Positions 25,092 to 33,646 of a DNA stretch of 64,000 bases are shown here, in pieces; positions within the stretch are counted from its first letter, which is position 1, and the number at the start of each line of letters is the position of its first letter. The position numbers were made by a program, and so were the translations under genes. The DNA is from Flavobacteriales bacterium (GTDB lineage: Bacteria; Bacteroidota; Bacteroidia; CAIKAF01). The notes beneath the pieces were generated by a model that saw only the letters and a list, made by a program, of their open reading frames with translations, was not told the origin of the DNA and made no database searches. The stretch lies in contig JAKRSD010000027.1 of the NCBI GenBank assembly GCA_022402535.1, positions 55,572 to 119,571 on the forward strand. The letters run 5' to 3'.

Positions 25092-27080
25092 ATGATACAA
25101 TTTAACCGGTTATATATATTCGGATATGCAGACGGGAAACCGTTTAAGGAATCTGTTTTTATTACGGATGAAAAAATTAAAACGCCCTATTTTGACATTC
25201 AAATTCAAAAAACCGAAGATTCGCTGAATCTGATGTTGAATACCGATAAACAACTGTGGATCATGGATTGTGTGCTGACGGCGGCGTATTCGTTTACCCC
25301 ACAGACCCGTGTACTTATCAACGGTTATCAGTCCTGGTCTATGTCGGGCGATTATCCGGCTTCTTCCCGCCCCGAAAAACTTTCTCCCGCATTTAAAAAT
25401 TTGGTAGGCGGTGCCGGTGATTATTTCTTTTATAAACCCTACACGGATAAGAACAACCGTCACAGTCATTGGTACACGGCACTGTATGAGCCCGGAAATG
25501 AACCCCGCAAATACTGGCTGGCATCTCAGGATGAACGCACCGGGTACACGGTTTTTGAAATTGATGCCAAAAACAAGGAAATCCATATTCACAAAGACCG
25601 CAGGGGTGCCGTCACTTCGGGTAGAATATATTTATACCGCCTGCAGTTTGGGGCTTTTGCTGAAGATGAATTTATGGACGGATTCATCCGCATGCGCGAT
25701 AATGCAAAGCCCGTTTCCGGTTGGACCAGTTGGTATTACCACTATACCAAAATTTCGGAGCAGGTGATTCTGCATAATCTCAAACAGTTTGAAGAGAATA
25801 AAATTCCTGCGGGAATTTTTCAGATTGATGACGGATGGCAGACCTGCACGGGCGATTGGCTTACGGTGAATGATAAATTTCCGCAGGGGATGAAGTTCTT
25901 GGCCAATAAAATCAAAGAAGCGGGACATACGCCGGGACTTTGGCTTGCGCCTTTTATTGCCGCCGAAACCTCAGAATTATTCAAAAATCGAAAAGAATTA
26001 TTCATTACCCAGGATGATGAAAAGCCGCTGCGGGCAGGATTTAATCCCGGGTGGGGATCTTTAGCAAAAGCCGATTATTATGCGCTGGATATTTATAACC
26101 CCAAAACGGAAGCCTATCTGAAAGAGGTGTTTCATACCGTGCTGAATGTTTGGGGTTTTGAAATGGTTAAACTCGATTTTCTGTTTGCTGCGGGTATGTT
26201 GGCAAGGGGAAACAAAGCCCGTTCTGAAACCATGTTCGATGCCATGAAACTCCTGAGGCGTTTGTGTGGAAACAAACTCATCTTAGGTTGCGGGGTGCCC
26301 ATCAGTCCCGCTTCGGGGAGTGTGGATTTTTGCCGTATCGGAGCCGATATCGGCCTTTCTTGGGAAATGGGCATAGCCAAAAGTATCGGTCTGCATGAAC
26401 GCATCAGTACGGTAAATTCCCTACGCAATACCATCAACAGGCGCATGTTATCCTTGCGCAGCTTTCAAAACGACCCCGATGTATTTATCCTGCGCGATGA
26501 AAAAAATCGGCTTGGAAAAAATGAAAAAAGAACCCTTTTTACGTTAAATCTGCTTTTCGGTGATTTGGTTTTCACGTCGGACGATATCGGTAATTATTCT
26601 CCCCAAACGATGGCGTTATACCGCATGCAGTTTCCATTCCGTAAACAGAAAATACATAGCGTAGTTACGGAAAAGGAAATGTACTTCATTGAATTTTCCA
26701 CGCTGTACGGACGGTTTATGTATATCGCAAACTTATCGCAGCGCAAGCGAAAACTGAATTTGGAAAAGATTAAAAATGCCCTGCTGCTCGAAACCAAAAA
26801 CGTACTGAAACCGCACGAAGGTATTATGATTCCAATTCGGGATGCTTCGCTCCCGATTCAGATTGTGAAAAGCGAAATGCACCTTTTTCCGGGTTCTGAA
26901 TTTGATGAAGTGGCACCATACCGCGATGGCGGAATTTTGAAGTTAAATCCGCAGGTGAAAAACCCGGGCAGGGTGTGGTTTATTGAACAATCCGGATTCT
27001 CTGATTTTAACGTGGATGAGCAACCTTCAGGCATGGAAAATATAAACGGAATAACCGTGCGATATTTTGATTTTAAATAA
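25092..27080 (+). CDS. GH36 family alpha-galactosidase-like enzyme
   Basis: 662 residues without a signal peptide, so cytoplasmic. The N-terminal beta domain is followed by a TIM barrel with SWYYHYTKI, FQIDDGWQ, LWLAPFIAA, the nucleophile Asp362 in VKLDFL, and the acid/base Asp419 in CRIGADI. This is the GH36 (clan GH-D) arrangement. Alpha-galactosidase is the commonest activity; alpha-N-acetylgalactosaminidase or raffinose-type activity cannot be excluded. No sugar transporter or other glycosidase is adjacent, so it is not part of an evident polysaccharide utilisation locus. Confidence 0.85.
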   Translation: MIQFNRLYIFGYADGKPFKESVFITDEKIKTPYFDIQIQKTEDSLNLMLNTDKQLWIMDCVLTAAYSFTPQTRVLINGYQSWSMSGDYPASSRPEKLSPAFKNLVGGAGDYFFYKPYTDKNNRHSHWYTALYEPGNEPRKYWLASQDERTGYTVFEIDAKNKEIHIHKDRRGAVTSGRIYLYRLQFGAFAEDEFMDGFIRMRDNAKPVSGWTSWYYHYTKISEQVILHNLKQFEENKIPAGIFQIDDGWQTCTGDWLTVNDKFPQGMKFLANKIKEAGHTPGLWLAPFIAAETSELFKNRKELFITQDDEKPLRAGFNPGWGSLAKADYYALDIYNPKTEAYLKEVFHTVLNVWGFEMVKLDFLFAAGMLARGNKARSETMFDAMKLLRRLCGNKLILGCGVPISPASGSVDFCRIGADIGLSWEMGIAKSIGLHERISTVNSLRNTINRRMLSLRSFQNDPDVFILRDEKNRLGKNEKRTLFTLNLLFGDLVFTSDDIGNYSPQTMALYRMQFPFRKQKIHSVVTEKEMYFIEFSTLYGRFMYIANLSQRKRKLNLEKIKNALLLETKNVLKPHEGIMIPIRDASLPIQIVKSEMHLFPGSEFDEVAPYRDGGILKLNPQVKNPGRVWFIEQSGFSDFNVDEQPSGMENINGITVRYFDFK

Positions 27081-27097
27081 GATAAAGGAAAAAAAAT

Positions 27098-27194
27098 GGG
27101 CAAGTTACTCATATCGCACCGCTACAACCTTATATCCTTGCTTCCTTCCGGACCTGGGGAGGTTCAAAGGGAGCTGGTCGTATGAGACTTGCCC
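27098..27194 (-). ncRNA. ffs: Signal recognition particle RNA, small bacterial type
   Basis: On the minus strand, the conserved apical loop GGTCCGGAAGGAAGCA is flanked by long complementary arms that close with GGGCAAGT at the 5' end and ACTTGCCC at the 3' end, about 97 nt in all. This is the 4.5S-type SRP RNA that binds Ffh. An A and eight T follow the 3' arm, so the closing stem doubles as a terminator. A good promoter lies immediately upstream. Confidence 0.93.
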
Positions 27195-27197
27195 GCA

Positions 27198-27228
27198 CAA
27201 AGGTAATTTTAAAATCAGATTCAGCCAA
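27198..27228 (-). promoter_or_regulatory. Promoter of the SRP RNA
   Basis: On the minus strand TTG (27228-27226), 20 bp, then TACCTTTG (27205-27198), ending 4 bp before the RNA's first paired base. It fits the Bacteroidota TTTG-N19/20-TAnnTTTG consensus, and the RNA start supports it independently. Confidence 0.75.
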
Positions 27229-27382
27229 TAACCGGCAAGCGAAACCTGATTTTTTTCTCTGATTACATTGTAAAATATTGATTTACAAGTGGAGGAAATA
27301 GAAATAGTTTTGTGGTTTGTGTTTAAAAAAGTCCACTTTCAGATGCTTTCTGCGTAGAATTCCCTTTTTCGTTTGGCTTGGT

Positions 27383-27390
27383 TATCTTTG
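27383..27390 (+). promoter_or_regulatory. TATCTTTG element just before the DUF4199 gene
   Basis: TAnnTTTG match 4 bp before the ATG at 27395, the same tight spacing as at menC. No clear upstream TTG. Confidence 0.35.
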
Positions 27391-27394
27391 CCCA

Positions 27395-27922
27395 ATGGGA
27401 GACCGTTTTCAAATCGCTTTATATTACGGAACCTGGGGCGGAGTGGCTGCTTTCGGATATTTTTTTCTGATTTGGTTAACACCCTACAGCCCTTTGGGTA
27501 TGGCCCGTTTTGGCGGATTTTGGATTCCGATTGTCTTTATTATGCTCGCCGTTTATAAAAAACTAAAAGCAACAGCAGCAGAAGAGGGCTTTTTCTTCGG
27601 AAATGCTTTTTTAACCGGTATGTCTACCGTGTTGGTTTTGGGCTTTTTAAAGGCCCTGTTGGTTTATCTGATGATCGGTTTTGTGGATACCGGATTAGTG
27701 GCCCGCACCCATGCAGAAACCATCACTTGGCTCGAATGGACACGCTCCCTTTCACCCGATCCGGAGAAAATTGACGAACAGATTGAACTGGTGAAAGAAG
27801 CCGCAGCACAAAGTTCAAATTTTACCACGGCGGCATCCGAAATTAATTTATACTTCATGGGCGGTATACCCATCAGTTTACTCGCCGCGCTCATTTTTAA
27901 AAGAAAACCCCTGAATGGCTGA
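27395..27922 (+). CDS. DUF4199 family membrane protein
   Basis: 175 residues from the ATG at 27395; upstream codons are not protein-like. Four hydrophobic segments, with an extracytoplasmic or loop region carrying many Glu and Ala between the third and fourth (about 100-145). This is the layout of DUF4199, a Bacteroidota integral membrane family often encoded next to a DPM1-like glycosyltransferase, as here. Its end overlaps the next gene by 8 bp. Function unknown; a role with the glycosyltransferase in envelope synthesis is inferred from the pairing. Confidence 0.8.
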   Translation: MGDRFQIALYYGTWGGVAAFGYFFLIWLTPYSPLGMARFGGFWIPIVFIMLAVYKKLKATAAEEGFFFGNAFLTGMSTVLVLGFLKALLVYLMIGFVDTGLVARTHAETITWLEWTRSLSPDPEKIDEQIELVKEAAAQSSNFTTAASEINLYFMGGIPISLLAALIFKRKPLNG

Positions 27923-28871
27923 AACATTACATATATCCGTTGTTGTTCCGCTTTTTAACGAAGAGGAATCTTTACCCGAACTTACTGATTGGATTGACCG
28001 GGTAATGTCCGCTAATTCATTCACCTACGAAGTTATTCTGGTTGATGACGGGAGTAAGGACAATTCCTGGAAAACTATAGAGCAGCTGTCTGTAAATAAT
28101 CCGCATATCAAAGGCATCCGATTTAAGCGGAACTACGGCAAATCGGCTGCATTGCACGAAGGGTTCCGCGCAGCACAAGGATCCGTGGTAATCACGATGG
28201 ATGCCGATTTGCAGGACAGTCCCGACGAAATTCCGGAATTGTACCGGTTGATCATGGAAGAGGATTTCGACCTGATTTCCGGTTGGAAAAAGAAACGTTA
28301 CGATCCCATTTCTAAAACGATTCCTACTAAATTGTTCAACTGGGCCACCCGCAAAATGTCGGGTATTGAACTCAATGATTTTAACTGCGGATTAAAAGCC
28401 TACAAAAACGATGTGGTGAAATCAGTGGAAATTTTTGGGGAAATGCACCGCTACATTCCTGTATTGGCCAAACAGGCGGGATTTGCAAAAATTGGCGAGA
28501 AAGTGGTGGAACACCGGGCCCGGAAATACGGTACTACCAAATTTGGGTTGGAACGGTTTGTTAATGGTTTTTTAGATTTAATGTCCATCGTATTTCTTAC
28601 CCGGTTTGGGAAGAGACCCATGCATTTTTTCGGGCCTTTCGGAATTTTGCTGTTTCTGGCAGGATTTACCATTGCGGCTTATCTGGTTGTGGCAAAATTT
28701 GCTTTTGCCCAGTATCAGATGACAGACCGTCCCATATTTTATCTGGGACTTTTATGCATGATTATAGGTTCACAGCTGTTCTTAGCCGGTTTTCTGGGCG
28801 AATTGGTGCTCAGAAATTCAACCGAGCGGAATAATTACCTGATAAGTAAGTATATAAGGCTTTACGAATAA
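27915..28871 (+). CDS. Family 2 glycosyltransferase, DPM1/ArnC-like, with membrane tail
   Basis: 318 residues. The GT-A fold starts VVVPLFNEEESL, with VDDGSKDNSW, MDADLQDSPDEIP (DxD-type metal site) and DFNCGLKAY. Two transmembrane segments follow (about 233-257 and 270-292). Proteins of this form move a sugar from a nucleotide donor onto a polyprenyl phosphate at the inner membrane. Overlaps the DUF4199 gene by 8 bp and the next glycosyltransferase by 1 bp: a tight three-gene operon. Confidence 0.88.
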   Translation: MAETLHISVVVPLFNEEESLPELTDWIDRVMSANSFTYEVILVDDGSKDNSWKTIEQLSVNNPHIKGIRFKRNYGKSAALHEGFRAAQGSVVITMDADLQDSPDEIPELYRLIMEEDFDLISGWKKKRYDPISKTIPTKLFNWATRKMSGIELNDFNCGLKAYKNDVVKSVEIFGEMHRYIPVLAKQAGFAKIGEKVVEHRARKYGTTKFGLERFVNGFLDLMSIVFLTRFGKRPMHFFGPFGILLFLAGFTIAAYLVVAKFAFAQYQMTDRPIFYLGLLCMIIGSQLFLAGFLGELVLRNSTERNNYLISKYIRLYE

Positions 28872-29866
28872 TGGCAGAGAAACGATTTTTTTCCGTCATA
28901 TTGCCCACATTTTCGCGCCCCGATGAAGTAAAGGAATGCCTTGAAAGTTTAACGCTGCAAACGTATCCCGATTTTGAAGTCATTATAGCCGACGGAAGTC
29001 CTAATGATGATGTACGTCCTGCCATTTCAGGATTTGAAAATAAGCTTAGCCTCAAAGTAATTTATGAAAAATATTTGCCCGTGAGTGCTGCCCGAAATCA
29101 GGGCGCCGAAGCCGCTCAGGGAGATTGGTTGGTTTTTTTGGATTCGGATTGTATTATTCCGCCTGATTATCTTCAAAAAGTAAATGACGGTCTGAATCGT
29201 GAAAAATGGGACATTTATGGTGGTCCCGATGCCGCCGATCCTTCATTTTCCCCTTTACAGAAAGCCATCTCATATACCATGACATCCCTTTTTACTACAG
29301 GGGGAATCCGTGGCAAAAAACAACACATGGGTACCTTTCATCCCCGTGGATTTAATATGGGTATGGACAGGGGAGCCTTTTTTGCCGTAAACGGATATTC
29401 TACCCTCAAATGTGGCGAAGATGTGGATTTGAGCATACGACTGATTAAGAGCGGTTTTAAGTCGGGTTTACTCAGCGAGGCATATGTATATCACAAACGC
29501 AGAACCGATTTTGCCAAGTTTTACAAACAGGTATATCGCTTCGGAGCAGCCCGAATCAACCTATACCTGCGACATAATGAAGAGCTGAAGCTGACCCATT
29601 TGTTCCCTGCCGTTTTTACCGTTTTTGTGAGCACATTTTGGGTATTGTTCTTCATAAATACAACTCTGGGAGCATTCGTTCTGGGGGGATTATTGCTTTA
29701 TTTTCTGCTGATTTTTGTGGATTCCTCTATCCAAAATAAAAGTATTTATGTGGGGGCATTAAGCATCAGAGCCGCCTGGGTTCAGTTAACGGGCTATGGA
29801 ATGGGCTTTATGCGCAACGCCTGGGAGGTTTTTGTGAAACGAAACCGCGAAGGCATCAACCTTTAG
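28871..29866 (+). CDS. Family 2 glycosyltransferase
   Basis: 331 residues. GT2 features: VILPTFSRPDEVKECLESL, IIADGSPND, SAARNQGAEAAQGDWLVFLDSDC (donor site with DSD) and NGYSTLKCGEDVDLSIRL (acceptor/catalytic ED). C-terminal hydrophobic segments (about 235-275) suggest membrane attachment. Start overlaps the preceding stop by 1 bp (TAATG). Likely acts on the same glycan as the upstream enzyme; acceptor unknown. Confidence 0.85.
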   Translation: MAEKRFFSVILPTFSRPDEVKECLESLTLQTYPDFEVIIADGSPNDDVRPAISGFENKLSLKVIYEKYLPVSAARNQGAEAAQGDWLVFLDSDCIIPPDYLQKVNDGLNREKWDIYGGPDAADPSFSPLQKAISYTMTSLFTTGGIRGKKQHMGTFHPRGFNMGMDRGAFFAVNGYSTLKCGEDVDLSIRLIKSGFKSGLLSEAYVYHKRRTDFAKFYKQVYRFGAARINLYLRHNEELKLTHLFPAVFTVFVSTFWVLFFINTTLGAFVLGGLLLYFLLIFVDSSIQNKSIYVGALSIRAAWVQLTGYGMGFMRNAWEVFVKRNREGINL

Positions 29867-29939
29867 TTTTTAATCTTTTTTCATTCGTATAGCCAATTGT
29901 ATATTTTTTTCGTTATTTGTATCGATTAGTCCATACAAT

Positions 29940-31301
29940 ATGCGGAAAATACATCTCCTGCTTTTAGCATGCTTCTCAGCAGTAATGGGCCTGAACGCTC
30001 AGGTAAACATCAGCGATTTTGATCCGGGAAAAATAGTCTTATCCAATGGCGATACTTTAAACGTGCGCATAAAACCCGATCGCGATGAAAGAATGTCCAA
30101 GCAGATTCAGGTTTGGGATGTGCAAAACAGTTCGCAAAAAAGGTATTTGCCCAAAGATTTGAAATATTACACCCTAAACAAGGTGGAATACTTTACCTTG
30201 AAAGAGGAAGAAGGCAAGGCTGTTTTCATGGAGCTGAAAATGAAAGGTGAAGCCAATTTATATGGCTATACTTACAAAGAAGACAAAGGAAAAAAAGAAG
30301 TGGTTACCGATTATTACATCCGCAAACAGGGCGGAGGATTAATTAAAGTGCCCACCCAGCCTTCACGATTCCGTTCCGATATGTCAGTTTATTTTTCCGA
30401 TCATCCCACCATTCCTGAAAAAATTACCAATAAGCAGTATGGGTATTTTGATATGGAATACGTTACGGAAGAATACAATGAATGGGTAAAAGCCGGCAAA
30501 CCCAAAGCCCCCGTTTCTACTCAGCCCGATGATAGGGAAAAAGGGCCCAAGTTGGTTAAAAATAAAGTGGAGCAGGAAAAAGGGTCTCGCGTAGGATTAG
30601 ATATTCCCCTGTTTGCCACTTACAATTTTGTGAGTTATCCTGCTGCGTTAAATCAAATTTATACCACCAAAACCATCGGCTTTGGGTTTGATTTGGGAGT
30701 AGGGGCACGCATCCGTCTGATTCGTGGATTAAATATGCGCATGGGGATCAACATATTGGATAAAGGCATGCGTGTAACAGCCCAAAATTCTCCGGTTGAA
30801 ATTCAGCTTTCTAACGGTACCACCACTACGGGGTTTATTTCGTTCAATGAACGAGGAAGAATGTATTATCCGGGTATGTATCTGAGCATGAGCCAGGAGT
30901 GGAGCCATTTTCATGTGGGAGGCGGTTTCAATCTGTTGTTTTACAGTTTTTACCGCGGGCAGTATGATTATACGTTGAGTTATAGTTCGGGCGGTACGCA
31001 GATTGAACAAAGTTTTGATGAATCAAAAGCTAAAGGCTCTTTATTAGTTCATAATCTTTTGTTGGATGATCAGGGCCGCAGTCCGAATTTCAATACCCAG
31101 TTTGATATTCATTTTTCAGTTGGCGGACGTTTTAAAATTGGGGACAACATTACGCTCAAACCTACGGTAATGTATAGTATTCCTATGATTTCGCTTTACC
31201 GTTCGGGAATTGAAGTGCAGGGTTCATTTTCCAATACGCAGCTCAATGTAAGCGGCTATCAGCTTAAATTCGGGTTGATTACCGATATAGGATTTAAATA
31301 G
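29940..31301 (+). CDS. Probable outer membrane beta-barrel protein
   Basis: 453 residues with a signal peptide ending LNAQ. Residues ~25-170 form a soluble domain opening with VNISDFDPGKIVLSNGDTL; ~190-453 alternate hydrophobic and aromatic residues in beta strands (GFGFDLGVGARIRL, HVGGGFNLLFYSF, VGGRFKIGDNITLKP) and end QLKFGLITDIGFK, as in OmpA/OprF-like barrels of Bacteroidota. Specific function unknown. Preceded by 73 bp, so probably separately transcribed from the glycosyltransferases. Confidence 0.7.
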   Translation: MRKIHLLLLACFSAVMGLNAQVNISDFDPGKIVLSNGDTLNVRIKPDRDERMSKQIQVWDVQNSSQKRYLPKDLKYYTLNKVEYFTLKEEEGKAVFMELKMKGEANLYGYTYKEDKGKKEVVTDYYIRKQGGGLIKVPTQPSRFRSDMSVYFSDHPTIPEKITNKQYGYFDMEYVTEEYNEWVKAGKPKAPVSTQPDDREKGPKLVKNKVEQEKGSRVGLDIPLFATYNFVSYPAALNQIYTTKTIGFGFDLGVGARIRLIRGLNMRMGINILDKGMRVTAQNSPVEIQLSNGTTTTGFISFNERGRMYYPGMYLSMSQEWSHFHVGGGFNLLFYSFYRGQYDYTLSYSSGGTQIEQSFDESKAKGSLLVHNLLLDDQGRSPNFNTQFDIHFSVGGRFKIGDNITLKPTVMYSIPMISLYRSGIEVQGSFSNTQLNVSGYQLKFGLITDIGFK

Positions 31302-31309
31302 ATTTTATT

Positions 31310-31885
31310 CTACGGTTTTTTCTTTCCGCTTACGATTTCAGAAAGTATTCCTTTCCGTTCGGTAAATTCTGCCAGTAAGACACCGCCGAAGTGTAAAACA
31401 ATATACGCCAACAGATAATAAATGGATAGTATATGTATTTCTTCCATGGGTTCTTTCAGATTTTTAGGGCCTAATTCGATAATGAGTCCCGTAACTAATG
31501 AAATCGCCGTGCAGGCATAAAACACCAGGTAAGTCCAAAATTGAAATTTTGCTTTCAGCGAAATTCCTTTTTGGAATGGATTGGAGAATTTCATGTGTCC
31601 AAAGAGTGGGAGTGCCAAGCGGATGGCATACAAACCCGTGAGTGCATAGCCCAGATAAATATGCCACTGCCACATGGGTTTGCGGATTTTTTTAGCCAGT
31701 AGAATCTGTTGTTCGCGGGTTAGCGTTTGATCGGTTTCCGAAAGGTATTGTTGGATGATGTCTGCCACATGAAATTTATTGAGCCAGGTTAATCGCAGAA
31801 AAATGGTAAATAACAATAACAAAAAACAAATGGCGATAAGCCAATGCATGATGCGGTAGAGGGGAGAGTAATGTCTGTTTTCCAT
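31310..31885 (-). CDS. Cytochrome b561-like membrane protein
   Basis: 191 residues from the ATG at 31885. Four transmembrane segments carry histidines in the right places for b-type haem (RIMHWL, WQWHIYLGY, EIHILSIYY, IVLHFGG), with GHMKFSN between. This is the cytochrome b/b561 family that passes electrons between membrane quinones and periplasmic partners. No catalytic partner is adjacent. Confidence 0.8.
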   Translation of the reverse strand: MENRHYSPLYRIMHWLIAICFLLLLFTIFLRLTWLNKFHVADIIQQYLSETDQTLTREQQILLAKKIRKPMWQWHIYLGYALTGLYAIRLALPLFGHMKFSNPFQKGISLKAKFQFWTYLVFYACTAISLVTGLIIELGPKNLKEPMEEIHILSIYYLLAYIVLHFGGVLLAEFTERKGILSEIVSGKKKP

Positions 31886-31929
31886 AAATAAGGTATCGGG
31901 CTCAAATGTAGGAATGAATTTTTGCCAAA

Positions 31930-31965
31930 AACAAACCCCGTTCACGGAAAGTAAACGGGGTTTAG
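31930..31965 (-). terminator. Intrinsic terminator downstream of porX
   Basis: A 10-bp stem (31933-31942 with 31954-31963) with an 11-nt loop. On the minus strand it is followed by GTTTTTGG, so it ends the porX transcript before the cytochrome b gene; the plus-strand side is A-rich. Confidence 0.75.
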
Positions 31966-31982
31966 AAAAAATATAACAAACT

Positions 31983-33536
31983 CTATCTCGGGCTCAGGTG
32001 TATTACCGGAATCAACATTTCTTCCAAGCTGATTCCTCCGTGCTGGAAGGTATTTCTATAGAAATTTACGTAGTAGTTGTAGTTGTTCGGGTAGGCGAAA
32101 AACTTGCTTTCCTTGGCAAAAATGTATCGGGTGCTCACATTTAATTTTGGCAGAAATACTTCGGCCGGGTCACCGATATCCATCACATCCCGGGATTCGT
32201 AGCGCAAGTTACGTCCTTGTTTGTAGCGCAGGTTGGTGCTGGTTTCGCGTTCGCCTACCACTTTACTCGGGTCTTTCACCCGGATGGTTCCATGGTCTGT
32301 GGTTACCACCACATCGGCACCCATATCGGCAATTTTATCAAAAATATCGTTCAGCGGAGAGTGTTCAAACCAACTGGCTGTGAGCGAGCGGTAAGCGGCT
32401 TCATCATCGGCCAGTTCGCGGATTACTTCCATGTCCGTTCGGGCATGAGAAAGCATATCCACAAAGTTATATACAATCACGTTCAGGCTGTTTCCTGCCA
32501 GTCCGTTCATCTGATCTGCCAGTCGTTTACCTGCCGTCAGGTTGGTGATTTTATGGTAAGAGAATTTTACATTTTTACCCAGCCGTTTCAACTGCTCTCC
32601 GAGCAGTTCCTCCTCATGCATGTTTTTACCGCCTTCGTCTTCTTCGCCTACCCAGAGTTTGGGGTATTTTTTCTGTATTTCTGAGGGCATTAAACCGGCA
32701 AAAAACGCATTGCGTGCAAATTGGGTGGCAGTAGGTAAAATGCTGTAATAAAGCTGTTCTTCGTCGGTTTTGAATTTGCTATTGAGCATACTTTGCAGCA
32801 CACGCCATTGGTCAAATCGCAGGTTGTCTATCACAATCAGAAACAAGGGCTTATCCGTGCGTATTTTAGGCGCCACTTTTTGGCGAAATAAGGTGTGCGA
32901 AAGAAGGGGAGGATTGGGGTCTTTTCCGTTTAACCAGTTGCGGTAATTGTTTTCGATAAATCGCCCGAACAGATTGTTGGCATCAGCCTTCTGGGTGAGA
33001 AGGATTTCTTCCATTCCGCCGGTTTCGGAGCCGCTGAGTTCCATTTCCCAGTGCACCAGTTTTTTATAGACTTCTGTCCAATCTTCGTGAGAAAGACGGT
33101 CGCCCAGGGTCATGCCTATTTTCCCGAATTCGCGTTGGTATGCCGAGGTGGTTTTTTGACCGATGATGCGTTTTTGGTCCAAAATCTTTTTAAGCGAAAG
33201 CAAAATCTGATTCGGATTTACGGGTTTGATAAGATAATCGGCAATTTTAGAGCCAATGGCATCTTCCATGATGTGCTCTTCTTCGCTTTTGGTAATCATC
33301 ACCACCGGTAAATCGCGACGTTTGTTTTTTATTTCGGTCAGGGTTTCCAGCCCCGAAAGGCCGGGCATATTTTCATCCAGAAAAACAATTTCAAAATCGG
33401 TTTCCTTTATCATATCCAGTGCATCCGAACCGTTGGTGGCTGTCTGCACTTCATATCCCTTACCTTCCAGAAACATAACGTGCGGTTTCAGAAGGTCAAT
33501 TTCATCGTCAACCCAAAGAATTTTAATCTGATCCAT
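31983..33536 (-). CDS. porX: PorX: response regulator with PglZ phosphatase-like domain, T9SS regulator
   Basis: 517 residues. Residues 1-120 are a receiver domain: acidic pocket VDDE (9-12), phospho-acceptor Asp54 in VFLDENMPG, and Lys in YLIKPVNP. A helical linker follows, then a PglZ/alkaline-phosphatase-like domain (about 200-510) with LFLIVIDNLRFDQW, NVIVYNFVDMLSHAR, and VVVTTDHGTI carrying metal-binding Asp and His. This architecture is PorX, which together with the sensor PorY controls type IX secretion and can cleave cyclic oligonucleotides. The T9SS cargo in this window fits. The gene for PorY is not in the window. Confidence 0.92.
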   Translation of the reverse strand: MDQIKILWVDDEIDLLKPHVMFLEGKGYEVQTATNGSDALDMIKETDFEIVFLDENMPGLSGLETLTEIKNKRRDLPVVMITKSEEEHIMEDAIGSKIADYLIKPVNPNQILLSLKKILDQKRIIGQKTTSAYQREFGKIGMTLGDRLSHEDWTEVYKKLVHWEMELSGSETGGMEEILLTQKADANNLFGRFIENNYRNWLNGKDPNPPLLSHTLFRQKVAPKIRTDKPLFLIVIDNLRFDQWRVLQSMLNSKFKTDEEQLYYSILPTATQFARNAFFAGLMPSEIQKKYPKLWVGEEDEGGKNMHEEELLGEQLKRLGKNVKFSYHKITNLTAGKRLADQMNGLAGNSLNVIVYNFVDMLSHARTDMEVIRELADDEAAYRSLTASWFEHSPLNDIFDKIADMGADVVVTTDHGTIRVKDPSKVVGERETSTNLRYKQGRNLRYESRDVMDIGDPAEVFLPKLNVSTRYIFAKESKFFAYPNNYNYYVNFYRNTFQHGGISLEEMLIPVIHLSPR

Positions 33537-33594
33537 TTTCCTTTTTTAAAAACTTAGTAATTCATGTTTGGCTTTTTCCCATATTGCCGAACCA

Positions 33595-33631
33595 CAAAAG
33601 TAACGGCTTATGAAGAGTTCCGGTATATTTG
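33595..33631. promoter_or_regulatory. Divergent promoter region, porX / HD gene
   Basis: TACTTTTG on the minus strand (33602-33595) faces porX and TATATTTG on the plus strand (33624-33631) faces the HD gene. Upstream TTG elements are not clear on either side. Confidence 0.35.
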
Positions 33632-33646
33632 AACCAAATTTTGGCC

